Of a DNA stretch of 64,000 bases, positions 27,443-35,876 are shown in pieces. This DNA comes from Candidatus Melainabacteria bacterium (GTDB taxonomy: Bacteria > Cyanobacteriota > Vampirovibrionia > Obscuribacterales > Obscuribacteraceae), in contig RXJR01000001.1 of the NCBI GenBank assembly GCA_003963305.1, positions 186,001 through 250,000 of the forward strand, given 5' to 3'. How positions within the stretch are numbered: the stretch's first letter is position 1; every line of letters starts with the position of its first letter. The notes under the pieces are model-generated. The model worked only from the letters and a program-made list of their open reading frames with translations. It was not told the origin of the DNA and ran no database searches. A program made the position numbers and the translations under genes.

Positions 27443-28702
27443 GTGCAACGGTTCTCGATTGCGAAAGCAGCGGCGCTGACAATAGGTTTATCGGCGCTTT
27501 TTCCGGCTGTGTGCAACAGTCTAAACCTGCCTGATCTGGAAAAATCGCTGCGGACGCAAAAAATCATCAGTCCTAGCATGCGTGTTTCCTCGACACTGCA
27601 AGGAGCTAATCTCTCCTTTTCAATTTTTCCTGAAAAAGACATCAAAGAAACCACGGGCACACTAAAAATTAGAGCGGTGCTGATTGCCAAAACAGTAATG
27701 AGCGCCGACAAAAATGTGCAAAAGGTCGAAGTTCAATTCCACGAGAAGGAGAACACCGACCATTACACGCAGATTCTCGTGCGATCAGTGGATATCAAAG
27801 CGTTCAGTGCAGGTATTACTTCTGAAGAAGAGCTGCTGAACGGACTGCAAGTGAGCACTATTGGTGGTGGCAGCAAAGGTGAAACTGAAACAAAACCATC
27901 TGAAGTGGCGGAACAAACGTCGTCAGAAAAAACGGCTGAGCCGGAAGTACCTGCAGGCGCAAAACGAGAAGAGAGAGCAAAGTTGTCAGCCAGGGTGAAA
28001 GCTCTCAAATCCAAGGGCGTGGGAGTCAAACCATTTCTCACACAACTGGAAGCGGTTGATGAATTAGCAAAAGCGGGCGATTCGATACCACTGTCCGAGA
28101 AGCTTGAGCAGCTCGACTACAGCATTGCCGAACAAGAGAAGATTGTCAGCGAGCGAGCTAAAGCGACTGCAGCCGCTGCAGCAGCGGCTACACCACCGGT
28201 CGCGACGGCGACTGCACCGAAGGGCACGAAGGCGTCAGCAGCCCGAACACCGCAGCCTCGCGGCGGCACAACTGCAACCTCTTCTTTTTCTCGCTACTCA
28301 AACATGGCCAACAGTCTAGCGTCATCCAGCGAAGCGGCTCCATTGATGCGTCTCTTCGAAGGATACGCGCAACACATGAAACAGCGATACAACATAGACG
28401 AACGGCTCATCCCCGAGCACGGTCCTTACTGGCACGAGCGCTACAACCTCGCAATGATGATCCGTATGCACCAGGAAAGAGGATTTGGTGACGCAATCAT
28501 GCCGATGTGGATGGAATGTCAGCAGATGGCTAAGACAGGGGACCAGGCTCAGACTGCCTATAAAATGCGCAACGTGGCCGAAGCTCTAAGACTTCCAGAC
28601 CCAATCAAAAACGCAGTCTGGTATGAAGCACAGGCTGAGGCTTACAAAAGAAAGTTCTATGAGCGCCACGAAGAAGAAGAGCATCGTTCTTTCCAGCGGT
28701 AG
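27443..28702 (+). CDS. Exported protein of unknown family, Ala/Glu-rich
   Basis: I start at GTG 27443, which gives a clean signal peptide (VQRFSIAKAAALTIGLSALFPAVC); a GTG at 27422 is an alternative. The N-terminal half (about 40-130) is a small beta-rich domain, the middle (about 140-290) is Glu/Lys/Ala-rich and partly coiled-coil with a poly-Ala stretch, and the C-terminal part (about 300-420) is helical with many Met, Trp and Tyr residues (PYWHERYNLAMMIRMHQERG). I recognise no family. It follows the kinase gene by 56 bp on the same strand, so it may be co-transcribed. A weak 13-bp duplication (AGCAAAGAAC) follows its stop. Confidence 0.7.
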   Translation: MQRFSIAKAAALTIGLSALFPAVCNSLNLPDLEKSLRTQKIISPSMRVSSTLQGANLSFSIFPEKDIKETTGTLKIRAVLIAKTVMSADKNVQKVEVQFHEKENTDHYTQILVRSVDIKAFSAGITSEEELLNGLQVSTIGGGSKGETETKPSEVAEQTSSEKTAEPEVPAGAKREERAKLSARVKALKSKGVGVKPFLTQLEAVDELAKAGDSIPLSEKLEQLDYSIAEQEKIVSERAKATAAAAAAATPPVATATAPKGTKASAARTPQPRGGTTATSSFSRYSNMANSLASSSEAAPLMRLFEGYAQHMKQRYNIDERLIPEHGPYWHERYNLAMMIRMHQERGFGDAIMPMWMECQQMAKTGDQAQTAYKMRNVAEALRLPDPIKNAVWYEAQAEAYKRKFYERHEEEEHRSFQR

Positions 28703-28818
28703 GTTAATCCTGCAGATTAAATCTCCGGCTTAAGCAAAGAACAGCAGCAAAGAACAAAGCGACGCGCATTCCGGAGCACGGGTTTGTGTTGGGTAGCATG
28801 CTCGGTACTGCCCCAGCG

Positions 28819-30054
28819 CTACATATCGAGGGCGGCTTCAAATACCTTGGACGAGTCGAGGTCGGTCAAACACGCCACAGTTCCATATTTGCAGGTCTTG
28901 GAATAGCAAGGTTGACACTCCAGGCTGAGGTGCACGGTCTTGCATTGCTTGCCATAGGGTCCATTCCGTTTTGCCGGGGTGCTGCCAAACACGCCGACGA
29001 CCTTCGGATAACCAGTTGCCGCAGCCAAATGAAGGGGTCCGGTATCGGCGCCGATGACGAGAGCGCTGCGCCTGAACACAGAAATAAGATCGAGAAGGGA
29101 GGTCTGCCCGGTCAGATTAAGAACCATCTGCTCGGGTCTTTTTGCCTCGATGCCAGCGGCGATGGCATAGTTAGACTGAACTTCGGCAGGTCCTCCGACC
29201 AACACCAACCGGCAGGGATATTGGTCCGCAAGCTTTTCGCCCAGCTCAATCCACTTGGAATTAGGCCAGATTTTAGTCACCCAGGTGGTGCCAGGAATCA
29301 ATATTATATTGATCGGTCCGACCTTATTAGTGAATCGGCTAGCCGAAGCCTCCATATCCGGTGTTGCCGCCACCGATGGTATTGATGCCAGGTCTGGTGC
29401 CGAATTTTGAGGCACCGCTACCGACACCGTCCCACTTTTGGTGCCTGCTCCACCTGGCTCTACTCCCGGTGCGGTGGAGCTGGCAGAAATAAGTAACGCA
29501 TCAACCTTGACATCAACAGAGGAATCCAGTAATGGCAGGGAGAACTCAACCGGCAACTCTGGTGCCGGCAAGCCCAAAACAGTCAGGGCATAGTGAGCGA
29601 CTCGCAAATTGAGTTCGACAACCGGTACGTCGTGCCCAAAGTAGTCACCAACATTCAGCTTATGGGTGAGGAACCGATCGGCAAACTCCCTGGTGTCATC
29701 GAAACCTGCCACCACTCTGGCACCACTAGCCCGGGCAAGCAAACTGCTCTTCAGTAACCCCTGCAATTCGAGGACGGCATCATATTTGGCGGCACGCAAT
29801 TCCGCGAAAAATTGCCGCGCCTCTGAGAAATTTCTCAGCCAGGCTCCCGGTTTGCCAAGTTCTTTCACCCACTTCTTGCCACTGAAGATGACAACTTCGT
29901 CTATAGCCGGGTTGTTTGATACCAGACCGGCCGAAGCCTTTTCCACAAGCCAGGTAACGGTGCAGCCGGGCACGGCTCGCTTCAAGTACGAAGCCACAGG
30001 CAGAGCGTGTATCACGTCGCCTATGGCACTCAGTTTGACAATCAGGAATTTCAA
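28819..30054 (-). CDS. Glycosyltransferase family 9 (heptosyltransferase-like) with linker insertion
   Basis: The N-terminal lobe starts KFLIVKLSAIGDVIHALPVASYLK, typical of WaaC/WaaF proteins. The C-terminal lobe has LIPGTTWVTKIWP and VIGADTGPLHLAAATGYPKVVGVFG. Between them (about residues 190-250) lies a low-complexity Ser/Ala/Pro/Thr/Gly stretch not usual in the family. The C-terminus has a Cys cluster (CQPCYSKTCKYGTVAC) found in some heptosyltransferases. The start is TTG at 30054. It transfers a sugar to a lipid or core acceptor in the cytoplasm; the specificity is unknown. A 116-bp gap separates it from the convergent gene at 28702. Confidence 0.88.
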   Translation of the reverse strand: MKFLIVKLSAIGDVIHALPVASYLKRAVPGCTVTWLVEKASAGLVSNNPAIDEVVIFSGKKWVKELGKPGAWLRNFSEARQFFAELRAAKYDAVLELQGLLKSSLLARASGARVVAGFDDTREFADRFLTHKLNVGDYFGHDVPVVELNLRVAHYALTVLGLPAPELPVEFSLPLLDSSVDVKVDALLISASSTAPGVEPGGAGTKSGTVSVAVPQNSAPDLASIPSVAATPDMEASASRFTNKVGPINIILIPGTTWVTKIWPNSKWIELGEKLADQYPCRLVLVGGPAEVQSNYAIAAGIEAKRPEQMVLNLTGQTSLLDLISVFRRSALVIGADTGPLHLAAATGYPKVVGVFGSTPAKRNGPYGKQCKTVHLSLECQPCYSKTCKYGTVACLTDLDSSKVFEAALDM

Positions 30055-30165
30055 GCTTGGTGCGGACCATTTGTCCGCGATTGGATGTGGTGCGACAGAG
30101 TGCGCAGCTATTCTAAACCAGCCCTGACAAGTGCGGGCAATATTTGCGGGTCAAAATCAGGTCAA

Positions 30166-30345
30166 TCCGGTCCGATCGGGTTCGCTCCGGGTCGCCCGGA
30201 TCCAAATCCAGTCCGACCGGTTTCGTTCCCGGTCGCTCAGATCCAAATCCAGCCAGATCGGGTTCGCTCCGGGTCGCTCAGATCCAAATCCAGCCAGATC
30301 GGGTTCGCTCCGGGTCGCTCGGATTCAAAGCCGGTCAGATCGGGG
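30166..30345. repeat. 41-bp tandem repeat, four copies plus a partial one
   Basis: Units begin at 30166, 30207, 30248 and 30289, with a degenerate fifth at 30330; each contains GGGTTCGCTCCGGGTCGC or a near variant. The period is not a multiple of three. The array is in the 699-bp gap 30055-30753, just upstream of the glycosyltransferase start. I see no gene in this gap. Confidence 0.9.
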
Positions 30346-30424
30346 TCCAATACCGTCAAATCAGGCTTGGGCGTCCAAATTTATCAGGCTCTCGGGGCAC
30401 CATATCCGGCCCCACAGGTGGTTA

Positions 30425-30491
30425 GGCACCACTTTTGGTAATACTCTGTAACTTTTAATCATCGGTGATACCAGCCATTAAAAGTGGTGCC
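30425..30491. repeat. 12-bp perfect inverted repeat with an alternative internal pairing
   Basis: GGCACCACTTTT (30425-30436) is complementary to AAAAGTGGTGCC (30480-30491). A second segment, ACTTTTAAT (30451-30459), can pair with ATTAAAAGT (30477-30485), which uses part of the same right arm. The two hairpins exclude each other. Confidence 0.7.
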
Positions 30492-30571
30492 GCACCAGCA
30501 GTGGAGCGCGTTTCCCGAATTAGCGCACAGGTCAGGTTTAACAGAGGGCACCATTTGGTATATGTATTGCA

Positions 30572-30600
30572 TGGCCACTGGATAGATCTTTTGATACAAT
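30572..30600 (+). promoter_or_regulatory. Probable extended -10 promoter for the RHH gene
   Basis: TGATACAAT (30592-30600) is an extended -10 element; a -35 of TGGCCA (30572-30577) lies 17 bp upstream. Transcription would start near 30607 and give a leader of about 147 nt. Confidence 0.5.
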
Positions 30601-30605
30601 TGTTT

Positions 30606-30632
30606 TGCCACCTAAGATGGTGGTAGGTGGCA
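30606..30632 (+). promoter_or_regulatory. Leader hairpin at the predicted transcript start
   Basis: TGCCACCT pairs with AGGTGGCA across 11 nt; a second GGTGG inside the loop can replace part of the right arm. It would form at the very 5' end of the RHH mRNA. Confidence 0.45.
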
Positions 30633-30753
30633 TACCAAACCTCGGTCGCTCTGACCAACCTCACGAGCGGCTCGCAAGGGCTAGTCACAGCCCTCGCACG
30701 TACACGCTCGGAATTTTCTGAGCAACTATCCCCACAGTCCAAAGGAGAGAGAC

Positions 30754-31089
30754 ATGACAGGAAATGCCCGCAAACCTGCGAAGGCCAAAGCTAAATCAGC
30801 ATCTAAATCAGCTCGCCCAGCCAAAGCAGCTCACAAAAAAGTAAGCCTGGCTCGCAAGGTTGCTCCTCGTAAAAGCGCTGCCAAACACACCAGCAAAGCA
30901 AAGGCACCATCGGCTTCTAAGTCTGATAGCGATTACACAAAGTTCAGCGGCAAATTCACAGTACGTTTGCCGAAGTCTTTGCACCAGGCTCTGGTTGATC
31001 GTGCAGAGAAAGAAGGCGTCAGCCTCAACCTGTTCGTAACCAACGCTCTATCAAGCAAAGTCGCAGTTTCTGGCGGCAAGAAGAGATAG
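30754..31089 (+). CDS. Ribbon-helix-helix DNA-binding protein with histone H1-like tail
   Basis: The 111-aa protein has a long Lys/Ala/Ser/Arg-rich N-terminal tail (residues 1-57) that resembles bacterial H1-like tails. A HicB/Arc-type ribbon-helix-helix fold follows (about 62-104): GKFTVRLPKSLHQALVDRAE-EGVSLNLFVTNAL. The beta strand should bind DNA as a dimer. It has a near-perfect GGAGAG Shine-Dalgarno and a strong terminator, so it is probably well expressed. A nucleoid-associated or global-regulator role is inferred from its composition. No HicA toxin gene is adjacent, so a toxin-antitoxin role is unlikely. Confidence 0.8.
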   Translation: MTGNARKPAKAKAKSASKSARPAKAAHKKVSLARKVAPRKSAAKHTSKAKAPSASKSDSDYTKFSGKFTVRLPKSLHQALVDRAEKEGVSLNLFVTNALSSKVAVSGGKKR

Positions 31090-31177
31090 TTCGAACCGGT
31101 CGAACCAAAATTTTGACGCAGTAGGACATCCAACAGTAATGGAGCGTCCAGGCTGCACGAAAAATGAATTCAAAGAG

Positions 31178-31203
31178 GGAGATTCGCGAGAGTCTCCTTT
31201 TTT
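31178..31203 (+). terminator. Rho-independent terminator of the RHH gene
   Basis: GGAGATTC and GAGTCTCC form an 8-bp stem (one G-U pair) closed by a GCGA tetraloop and followed by six T. It lies 89 nt after the RHH stop codon. Confidence 0.92.
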
Positions 31204-31255
31204 GCATTTCAGACTCCTATTGATAACATCTATGATGATAAGAAGAAATTTTTAA

Positions 31256-31273
31256 GGAGCATAAATGTGCTCC
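31256..31273 (+). promoter_or_regulatory. Hairpin that would hide a Shine-Dalgarno
   Basis: GGAGCA and TGCTCC are perfect 6-bp arms. The left arm contains the AAGGAG ribosome binding site of the small frame starting at 31267, and the right arm covers its start codon. Confidence 0.4.
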
Positions 31274-31377
31274 GTCTAATTCGCGAACAACGCAGAGATC
31301 GGGCTATTCAGCGCGTTAACCACATCTCATCAAAATCCACTCCGCAACCTTATTTTGTGTACCTGTTACTCACGTGA
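31267..31377 (+). CDS. Candidate 36-aa small ORF upstream of the polysaccharide operon
   Basis: A GTG-started frame, M(V)LRLIREQRRDRAIQRVNH..., follows AAGGAG at a 7-nt spacing and ends in TGA 60 nt before the DegT start. It is Arg-rich at the N-terminus and hydrophobic at the C-terminus. No family is recognisable. It could be a leader peptide; it is too short to trust without conservation. Confidence 0.3.
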   Translation: MLRLIREQRRDRAIQRVNHISSKSTPQPYFVYLLLT

Positions 31378-31436
31378 CAAGACCAGTTAGACTCTGTGCG
31401 TCCATCAGGCGAGTAGTTACCAGGTATCAATCACGC

Positions 31437-32648
31437 ATGACAAACATTCCTCTGTTGAATCTCAAAGAACAGTACAGATTAATTGGCAACGAGATAGAAC
31501 AAGCGGTACTTGATGTACTCCGAAGCGGCAGTTACATCCTCGGACAGAATGGTGCCAAGCTCGAACAAGAAATAGCCGCAATATGCGGATGCAAATACGG
31601 TATCGGTGTGGCGAATGGAACAGACGCACTGGTCCTTGCATTATGGGCATTGAACGTAGGACCTGGCGATGAAGTAATCACTTCTCCTTTCACATTCGCA
31701 GCGACAGTCGAAGCAATCACCCTCCGTGGTGCCACCCCGGTCTTCGTCGATGCAGATGAACAGACGTTTAACATCGATCCAAACTTGATCGAGGCAGCAA
31801 TTACTCCTCGCACCAAAGCGATCATGCCGGTACATTTGTATGGATTGCCTGCAGACATGGACAGAATCATGGATGTGGCAAAGCGTTACGACCTCAAAGT
31901 AATCGAAGACAACGCCCAGGCGATTGGCGCTCTATATAAAGGAAAGCCAACCGGATCATTCGGTGATGTCGCATGCACAAGTTTCTACCCGACTAAAAAT
32001 CTCGGTGCCGCGGGCGATGCGGGTATGCTCGTCACGAACAATCCTGAGACCGCTGAACGATTGAAGTGCCTGCGTGCTCATGGTTCGAAGCAGCGATACT
32101 TCCACGAAGAACTCGGCGTCAACAGCCGACTCGACGAGATTCAAGCAGCAGTGCTGTTGACTAAATTGCCTTATCTCAAGAAGTGGAATGATGGTCGCCA
32201 GGTTGTCGCAGATATGTACGAACAGGCATTCAAAGGAGTTCAGGGCATAATCGCTCCGAGCATCAGCCTGCCTGGAGTGGCAGCATCAGTGGCTCGACAA
32301 CAGCTCACCCACGTCTGGCACCAGTACACAGTGCGCGTGTTGGCTGACCAGAAGTCAAACACCAACGCTCGCGACGAAATGGTTAAACAGCTGGCGGAGC
32401 GTGGAATCGGCTCTATGTGCTATTATCCTGTGCCTCTGCATGTTCAACAGGCATTCGCCTATCTCGGATACAAGCATGGAGACTTCCCAGTAGCAGAAAC
32501 CCTCGCCAAAGAAGTGGTCTCGCTGCCGATGTATCCAGAGCTGACGAATGATCAGGTCAAGACCGTAGTTGCCACCATGAGAGACGTAATCGCTGAGCGC
32601 GCGGCATTTGTGCCGGCAGCAGGCGGAACTCCTGTTTTCACTGGCTAA
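31437..32648 (+). CDS. DegT/DnrJ/EryC1/StrS-family PLP aminotransferase
   Basis: Starting at ATG 31437 the protein has 403 aa. It shows the family motifs GVANGTDALVLAL, TSPFTFAATVEAITLRGATPVFVD, VIEDNAQAIGA and the PLP lysine in TSFYPTKNLGAAGDAGM (Lys187). Such enzymes make amino-sugars on nucleotide-linked 4-keto or 3-keto hexoses for surface glycans. A longer frame from GTG 31374 adds an unlikely N-terminus. It is the first of five closely spaced genes on this strand, with 1 nt before the next start. Confidence 0.95.
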   Translation: MTNIPLLNLKEQYRLIGNEIEQAVLDVLRSGSYILGQNGAKLEQEIAAICGCKYGIGVANGTDALVLALWALNVGPGDEVITSPFTFAATVEAITLRGATPVFVDADEQTFNIDPNLIEAAITPRTKAIMPVHLYGLPADMDRIMDVAKRYDLKVIEDNAQAIGALYKGKPTGSFGDVACTSFYPTKNLGAAGDAGMLVTNNPETAERLKCLRAHGSKQRYFHEELGVNSRLDEIQAAVLLTKLPYLKKWNDGRQVVADMYEQAFKGVQGIIAPSISLPGVAASVARQQLTHVWHQYTVRVLADQKSNTNARDEMVKQLAERGIGSMCYYPVPLHVQQAFAYLGYKHGDFPVAETLAKEVVSLPMYPELTNDQVKTVVATMRDVIAERAAFVPAAGGTPVFTG

Positions 32649-32649
32649 A

Positions 32650-33438
32650 ATGATTCAACCTGTCGATGTTAGCGGCTCATCAATAAGTGCTCAGGCTAAA
32701 ATCGGCAAGAATGTAAGCATTGCACCATTTGTTGTCATCGCAGCCGGCTGCGTAATAGGCGACAACGTCGTAATCGAGCCAGGCACAATCATCTACGAAA
32801 ACGTCCATGTGGGCGAAAACACACGCATTGGTGCGCAGTGCATTCTCGGGGAAAGGTTAGGCGGCTATCTGAAAAGCAGCGACTACGTCAATCCGGAGCT
32901 TCGCATCGGGCCCGACAGCGTCATCAGATCTGGTGCCATACTCTACGCCGGCTCCTCTATGGGACGAGGCTTTCAAACGGGCAACCGTTGCGTCATCCGC
33001 GAAGATAGTCACTTCGGAGACAATTGCAGTTTCGGCACGCTTTCGCAATCTGACGGCATGATCAAAGTCGGCAACGACTGCCGGTTTCACAATAACGTAT
33101 TTATTGCTACGTACACTACAGTTGAAGACAACGTGCACTTCTATCCCATGTCATGCACAGTAGACAGCTTGCACCCGCCCTGCCAGGTCGGCAGAGAAGG
33201 ACCAACTGTAGGCAGTGGCACAATCGTGGGAGCCAAAGTGCTCTTGCTGCCGCGGGTAAAAATCGGCAAAAACTGCGTCATCGCCGGAGCTTCCGTAGTT
33301 ACCAGAGATGTGCCGGAAGGTATGGTGGCAGCGGGTTCGCCAGCCCGGGTCTTGAAACGACGTGATGAAGTGCGCTGTCACCTGCAAGATCGCCCCGCCT
33401 ATGAAGTAGCATTGGAATCATCTCAAGAGTCGAAATAG
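32650..33438 (+). CDS. Left-handed beta-helix (hexapeptide) acyltransferase
   Basis: The 262-aa protein begins at ATG 32650, one base after the TAA of the aminotransferase gene, so it is translationally coupled. Hexapeptide repeats ([LIV]-G-x4) run through most of it: KIGKNVSIAPFVVIAAGCVIGDNVVIEPGT, GVDR-like loops and VGSGTIVGAKVLLLPRVKIGKNCVIAGASVVTRDVPEG. This organisation resembles LpxD/LpxA and the WbbJ/NeuD O- or N-acetyltransferases. Coupling to a DegT aminotransferase suggests N-acylation of the amino-sugar that enzyme makes. The acyl donor is unknown. Confidence 0.85.
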   Translation: MIQPVDVSGSSISAQAKIGKNVSIAPFVVIAAGCVIGDNVVIEPGTIIYENVHVGENTRIGAQCILGERLGGYLKSSDYVNPELRIGPDSVIRSGAILYAGSSMGRGFQTGNRCVIREDSHFGDNCSFGTLSQSDGMIKVGNDCRFHNNVFIATYTTVEDNVHFYPMSCTVDSLHPPCQVGREGPTVGSGTIVGAKVLLLPRVKIGKNCVIAGASVVTRDVPEGMVAAGSPARVLKRRDEVRCHLQDRPAYEVALESSQESK

Positions 33439-33440
33439 AC

Positions 33441-35861
33441 ATGAGCACCGTATTTAGTGGCGGCACTAACACTACTGTCGACGAATCGAAAAATCCCTTC
33501 GGCAAAATCTTCAAAACAGAAAAGCAAGCGACCATAGCGGCACTGGCGGCTGTGTGTTTGATTGCCACAATCGCCTACTCTTCGGTTCTCTTCAACTGGT
33601 TTGTTGGTGACGACTTCGTTCACCTGGCGTGGCTCAAAGACGCCGTCAAAAATCCTGAATTGATCCTGCGCAACTTTCACAGCTCATGGCTCGACGGTAC
33701 GACAACCAAGTTTTACCGCCCGCTCATCTCTGTGTTCATGGTGACCGATTACCTGATATCGGGCACCAACGGCATCTCTTTTCATCTTACCAATCTGTTT
33801 TTCCTACTGGCGTCATCAATACTTCTCTATTTCATTGTCAGAGAGTTCCAGAATGACTCGACTGAACGCACCAGTTTCTGGTTTCCGCTCATGGCATCGG
33901 GGCTCTTTGCCCTCTATCCGCTGCACCCTGAAGCAGTTTCGTGGATCACAGGTCGAGTAGACGATATAGTCACCACCTTTTTCCTCGCCAGCCTGTGGTG
34001 CTACATGCGATGGCGCAAAAAACGCGGCACGATCATATTGCCAATCATATTTATGGTGCTCGGTCTGCTTTCGAAAGAAATGGCACTGACCATTCCAGCC
34101 ACGTTCTTGCTCTACGAGTTGTGCATTGCCTATGACTGGAAGAAATTCCCAGGTATTAGCGCCATCATAAATATGATCAAGCCGACCGTGCCCTTCTGGT
34201 TGCTGCTGGTCGCTTATTTCGGCGTGCGCAGATGGGCGCTTGGAACCTTCGTGGGTGGATACGACGACGATCTGCTTTTCATTTCAAACTGGAATAACTT
34301 CATTGGCGGCTGGTTACATGGGCTGAGAATGCTTTTTGTACCGGTCAATCGCACCTTAATGGGCGATCACAACGGCTTCACCATCGGCTGGGAAGTCGTA
34401 ATGATTAGCATGGCCGCCCTAGGTCTTTTCAACTGCCTGCGCAATCGCGGACTGATTCGCTGCCTGGCATTCTTCCTCATCTGGACCGCCTTTTGCCTGG
34501 CACCGGTCTACAAAATCTTTGCCATTGCAGATGATATGCAAGGCAGCCGACTTGCTTTCCTGGCGACTGTGCCGATTACTGCCGGACTCGCCCTTGCCTT
34601 TGCAAATGGTGGCACAAAACAAATCTGGCTGGTCAATTTCAAGCGACTGCTCTTCATCGCCGTTTGGTTTCTCGCCGCCGCGCTCCTCCACTTCAACAAC
34701 GCCCCCTGGGCACAAGCCGGGCAACAAGCCAATGCTATCCGCGCCGGACTGGTCGAACTCTATAACCAGTTTCCGGGTGACCCGCAAGTGATGCTGGTTG
34801 GACTTCCCGATGAAATTCATGGCGCCTACGTTTGCCGAAACGCGGTCGCCGGAATGACCATGAAACCGCAGTTCATTCGTGATGTTAGTAACTGTTTGAT
34901 GGTCAATAAGTTCGAACCGATCCTGCCATTCGGCTTTCTCAAAGAGTCGATATCACTCCATCGAGATGCCATAAAGGTGGCACGGTGGAATCCCGCGACA
35001 CTCAAATTCGACCCGGTCACAGTTCCAAAACCGGAAGATTTAAAAACAAACGGCACCACACAGTGGTCAGGTTCAGACCTGCGCAGAGTTGCCTACGGTG
35101 CAGGTGAGACCAAAATCATCGACGTAGCAAATGGTGGTATAGCGCTCCAAACGGAAAACCCACGCGCCCGTCCAACCATGCTCATAAAACCGAGCAACCT
35201 GCCGAGCTTCAATACCGATTTCCTGCAAATCACATTGAGTGGTCTGAAAACGCACGGGCCGGTAAAACATAGCGGTGCCGATCTGGTTTTCACGAACGAC
35301 TTGCTTCCTGAGACAGACTTCCGCAATAGGGTCCACACAGATCTGAAATTGGAAGACAAAGAGCAAGCGATATTGTTTCCTTTGCGAGCCCTGCCTGATT
35401 TCGCAATGGGCGGAAACGTACACGCTTTTAGAATTCTCTTTCCAGAGTCGTCCGATGTGACCATCAAATCAATTGCGTTGATACCAGCACAACAGTTAAT
35501 GCCCATAATCGACTTCGAAAAGTCAGACTACCTGGGCACTAAGGGATTTATGCATCTCGGAAAAGATAAACCGGAGTGCAAAATTACATACGACGTTCGC
35601 GGCGTGAAAGATGCTCAATCAATTATTTTCGAAATCACCAAAACCAACCTTCTGTTCAGTTCGCAAAACACTGAAGAAGCAAGCACAGTCGTCAATCCAG
35701 CGGCTCAACTGAAAGGTACTGGGCCGGTTGGATCGGTGACATTAGAACGAAAAAACTTCAATGGACTCGGATTATATGAGGGAAGGGCCTGGGCGATAGA
35801 CAGAAATGGTACTAGAATAGGCCTTGCAGGAGACCACATTGTTATCGCGGTAGATTCGTAG
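33441..35861 (+). CDS. Large polytopic membrane protein, GT-C glycosyltransferase-like
   Basis: The 806-aa protein begins 2 nt after the preceding gene. The N-terminal 450 residues hold about ten to twelve transmembrane helices. An Asp pair in FNWFVGDDFVHLAW (Asp57-Asp58) lies in the first periplasmic loop, as in GT-C lipid-linked sugar transferases (ArnT/PMT/TMTC-like), and FALYPLHPEAVSWITGRVDD recalls TMTC-type sequences. The C-terminal half (about 450-806) is a beta-rich extracytoplasmic domain with no family I can name. It probably transfers a sugar from a polyprenyl carrier to a glycan or protein outside the membrane. Confidence 0.8.
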   Translation: MSTVFSGGTNTTVDESKNPFGKIFKTEKQATIAALAAVCLIATIAYSSVLFNWFVGDDFVHLAWLKDAVKNPELILRNFHSSWLDGTTTKFYRPLISVFMVTDYLISGTNGISFHLTNLFFLLASSILLYFIVREFQNDSTERTSFWFPLMASGLFALYPLHPEAVSWITGRVDDIVTTFFLASLWCYMRWRKKRGTIILPIIFMVLGLLSKEMALTIPATFLLYELCIAYDWKKFPGISAIINMIKPTVPFWLLLVAYFGVRRWALGTFVGGYDDDLLFISNWNNFIGGWLHGLRMLFVPVNRTLMGDHNGFTIGWEVVMISMAALGLFNCLRNRGLIRCLAFFLIWTAFCLAPVYKIFAIADDMQGSRLAFLATVPITAGLALAFANGGTKQIWLVNFKRLLFIAVWFLAAALLHFNNAPWAQAGQQANAIRAGLVELYNQFPGDPQVMLVGLPDEIHGAYVCRNAVAGMTMKPQFIRDVSNCLMVNKFEPILPFGFLKESISLHRDAIKVARWNPATLKFDPVTVPKPEDLKTNGTTQWSGSDLRRVAYGAGETKIIDVANGGIALQTENPRARPTMLIKPSNLPSFNTDFLQITLSGLKTHGPVKHSGADLVFTNDLLPETDFRNRVHTDLKLEDKEQAILFPLRALPDFAMGGNVHAFRILFPESSDVTIKSIALIPAQQLMPIIDFEKSDYLGTKGFMHLGKDKPECKITYDVRGVKDAQSIIFEITKTNLLFSSQNTEEASTVVNPAAQLKGTGPVGSVTLERKNFNGLGLYEGRAWAIDRNGTRIGLAGDHIVIAVDS

Positions 35862-35876
35862 GCACCTTCAGGCATC

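Noticed and set aside
29390-30560. A dispersed GGCACCA-TTTTGG motif in the glycosyltransferase insertion and gap
   Set aside because: The copies are short and imperfect; chance resemblance in GC-rich sequence is likely.
30455-30742. A 95-aa minus-strand frame in the gap before the RHH gene
   Set aside because: It has no plausible start signal or recognisable composition, and it runs through the promoter and leader hairpin.
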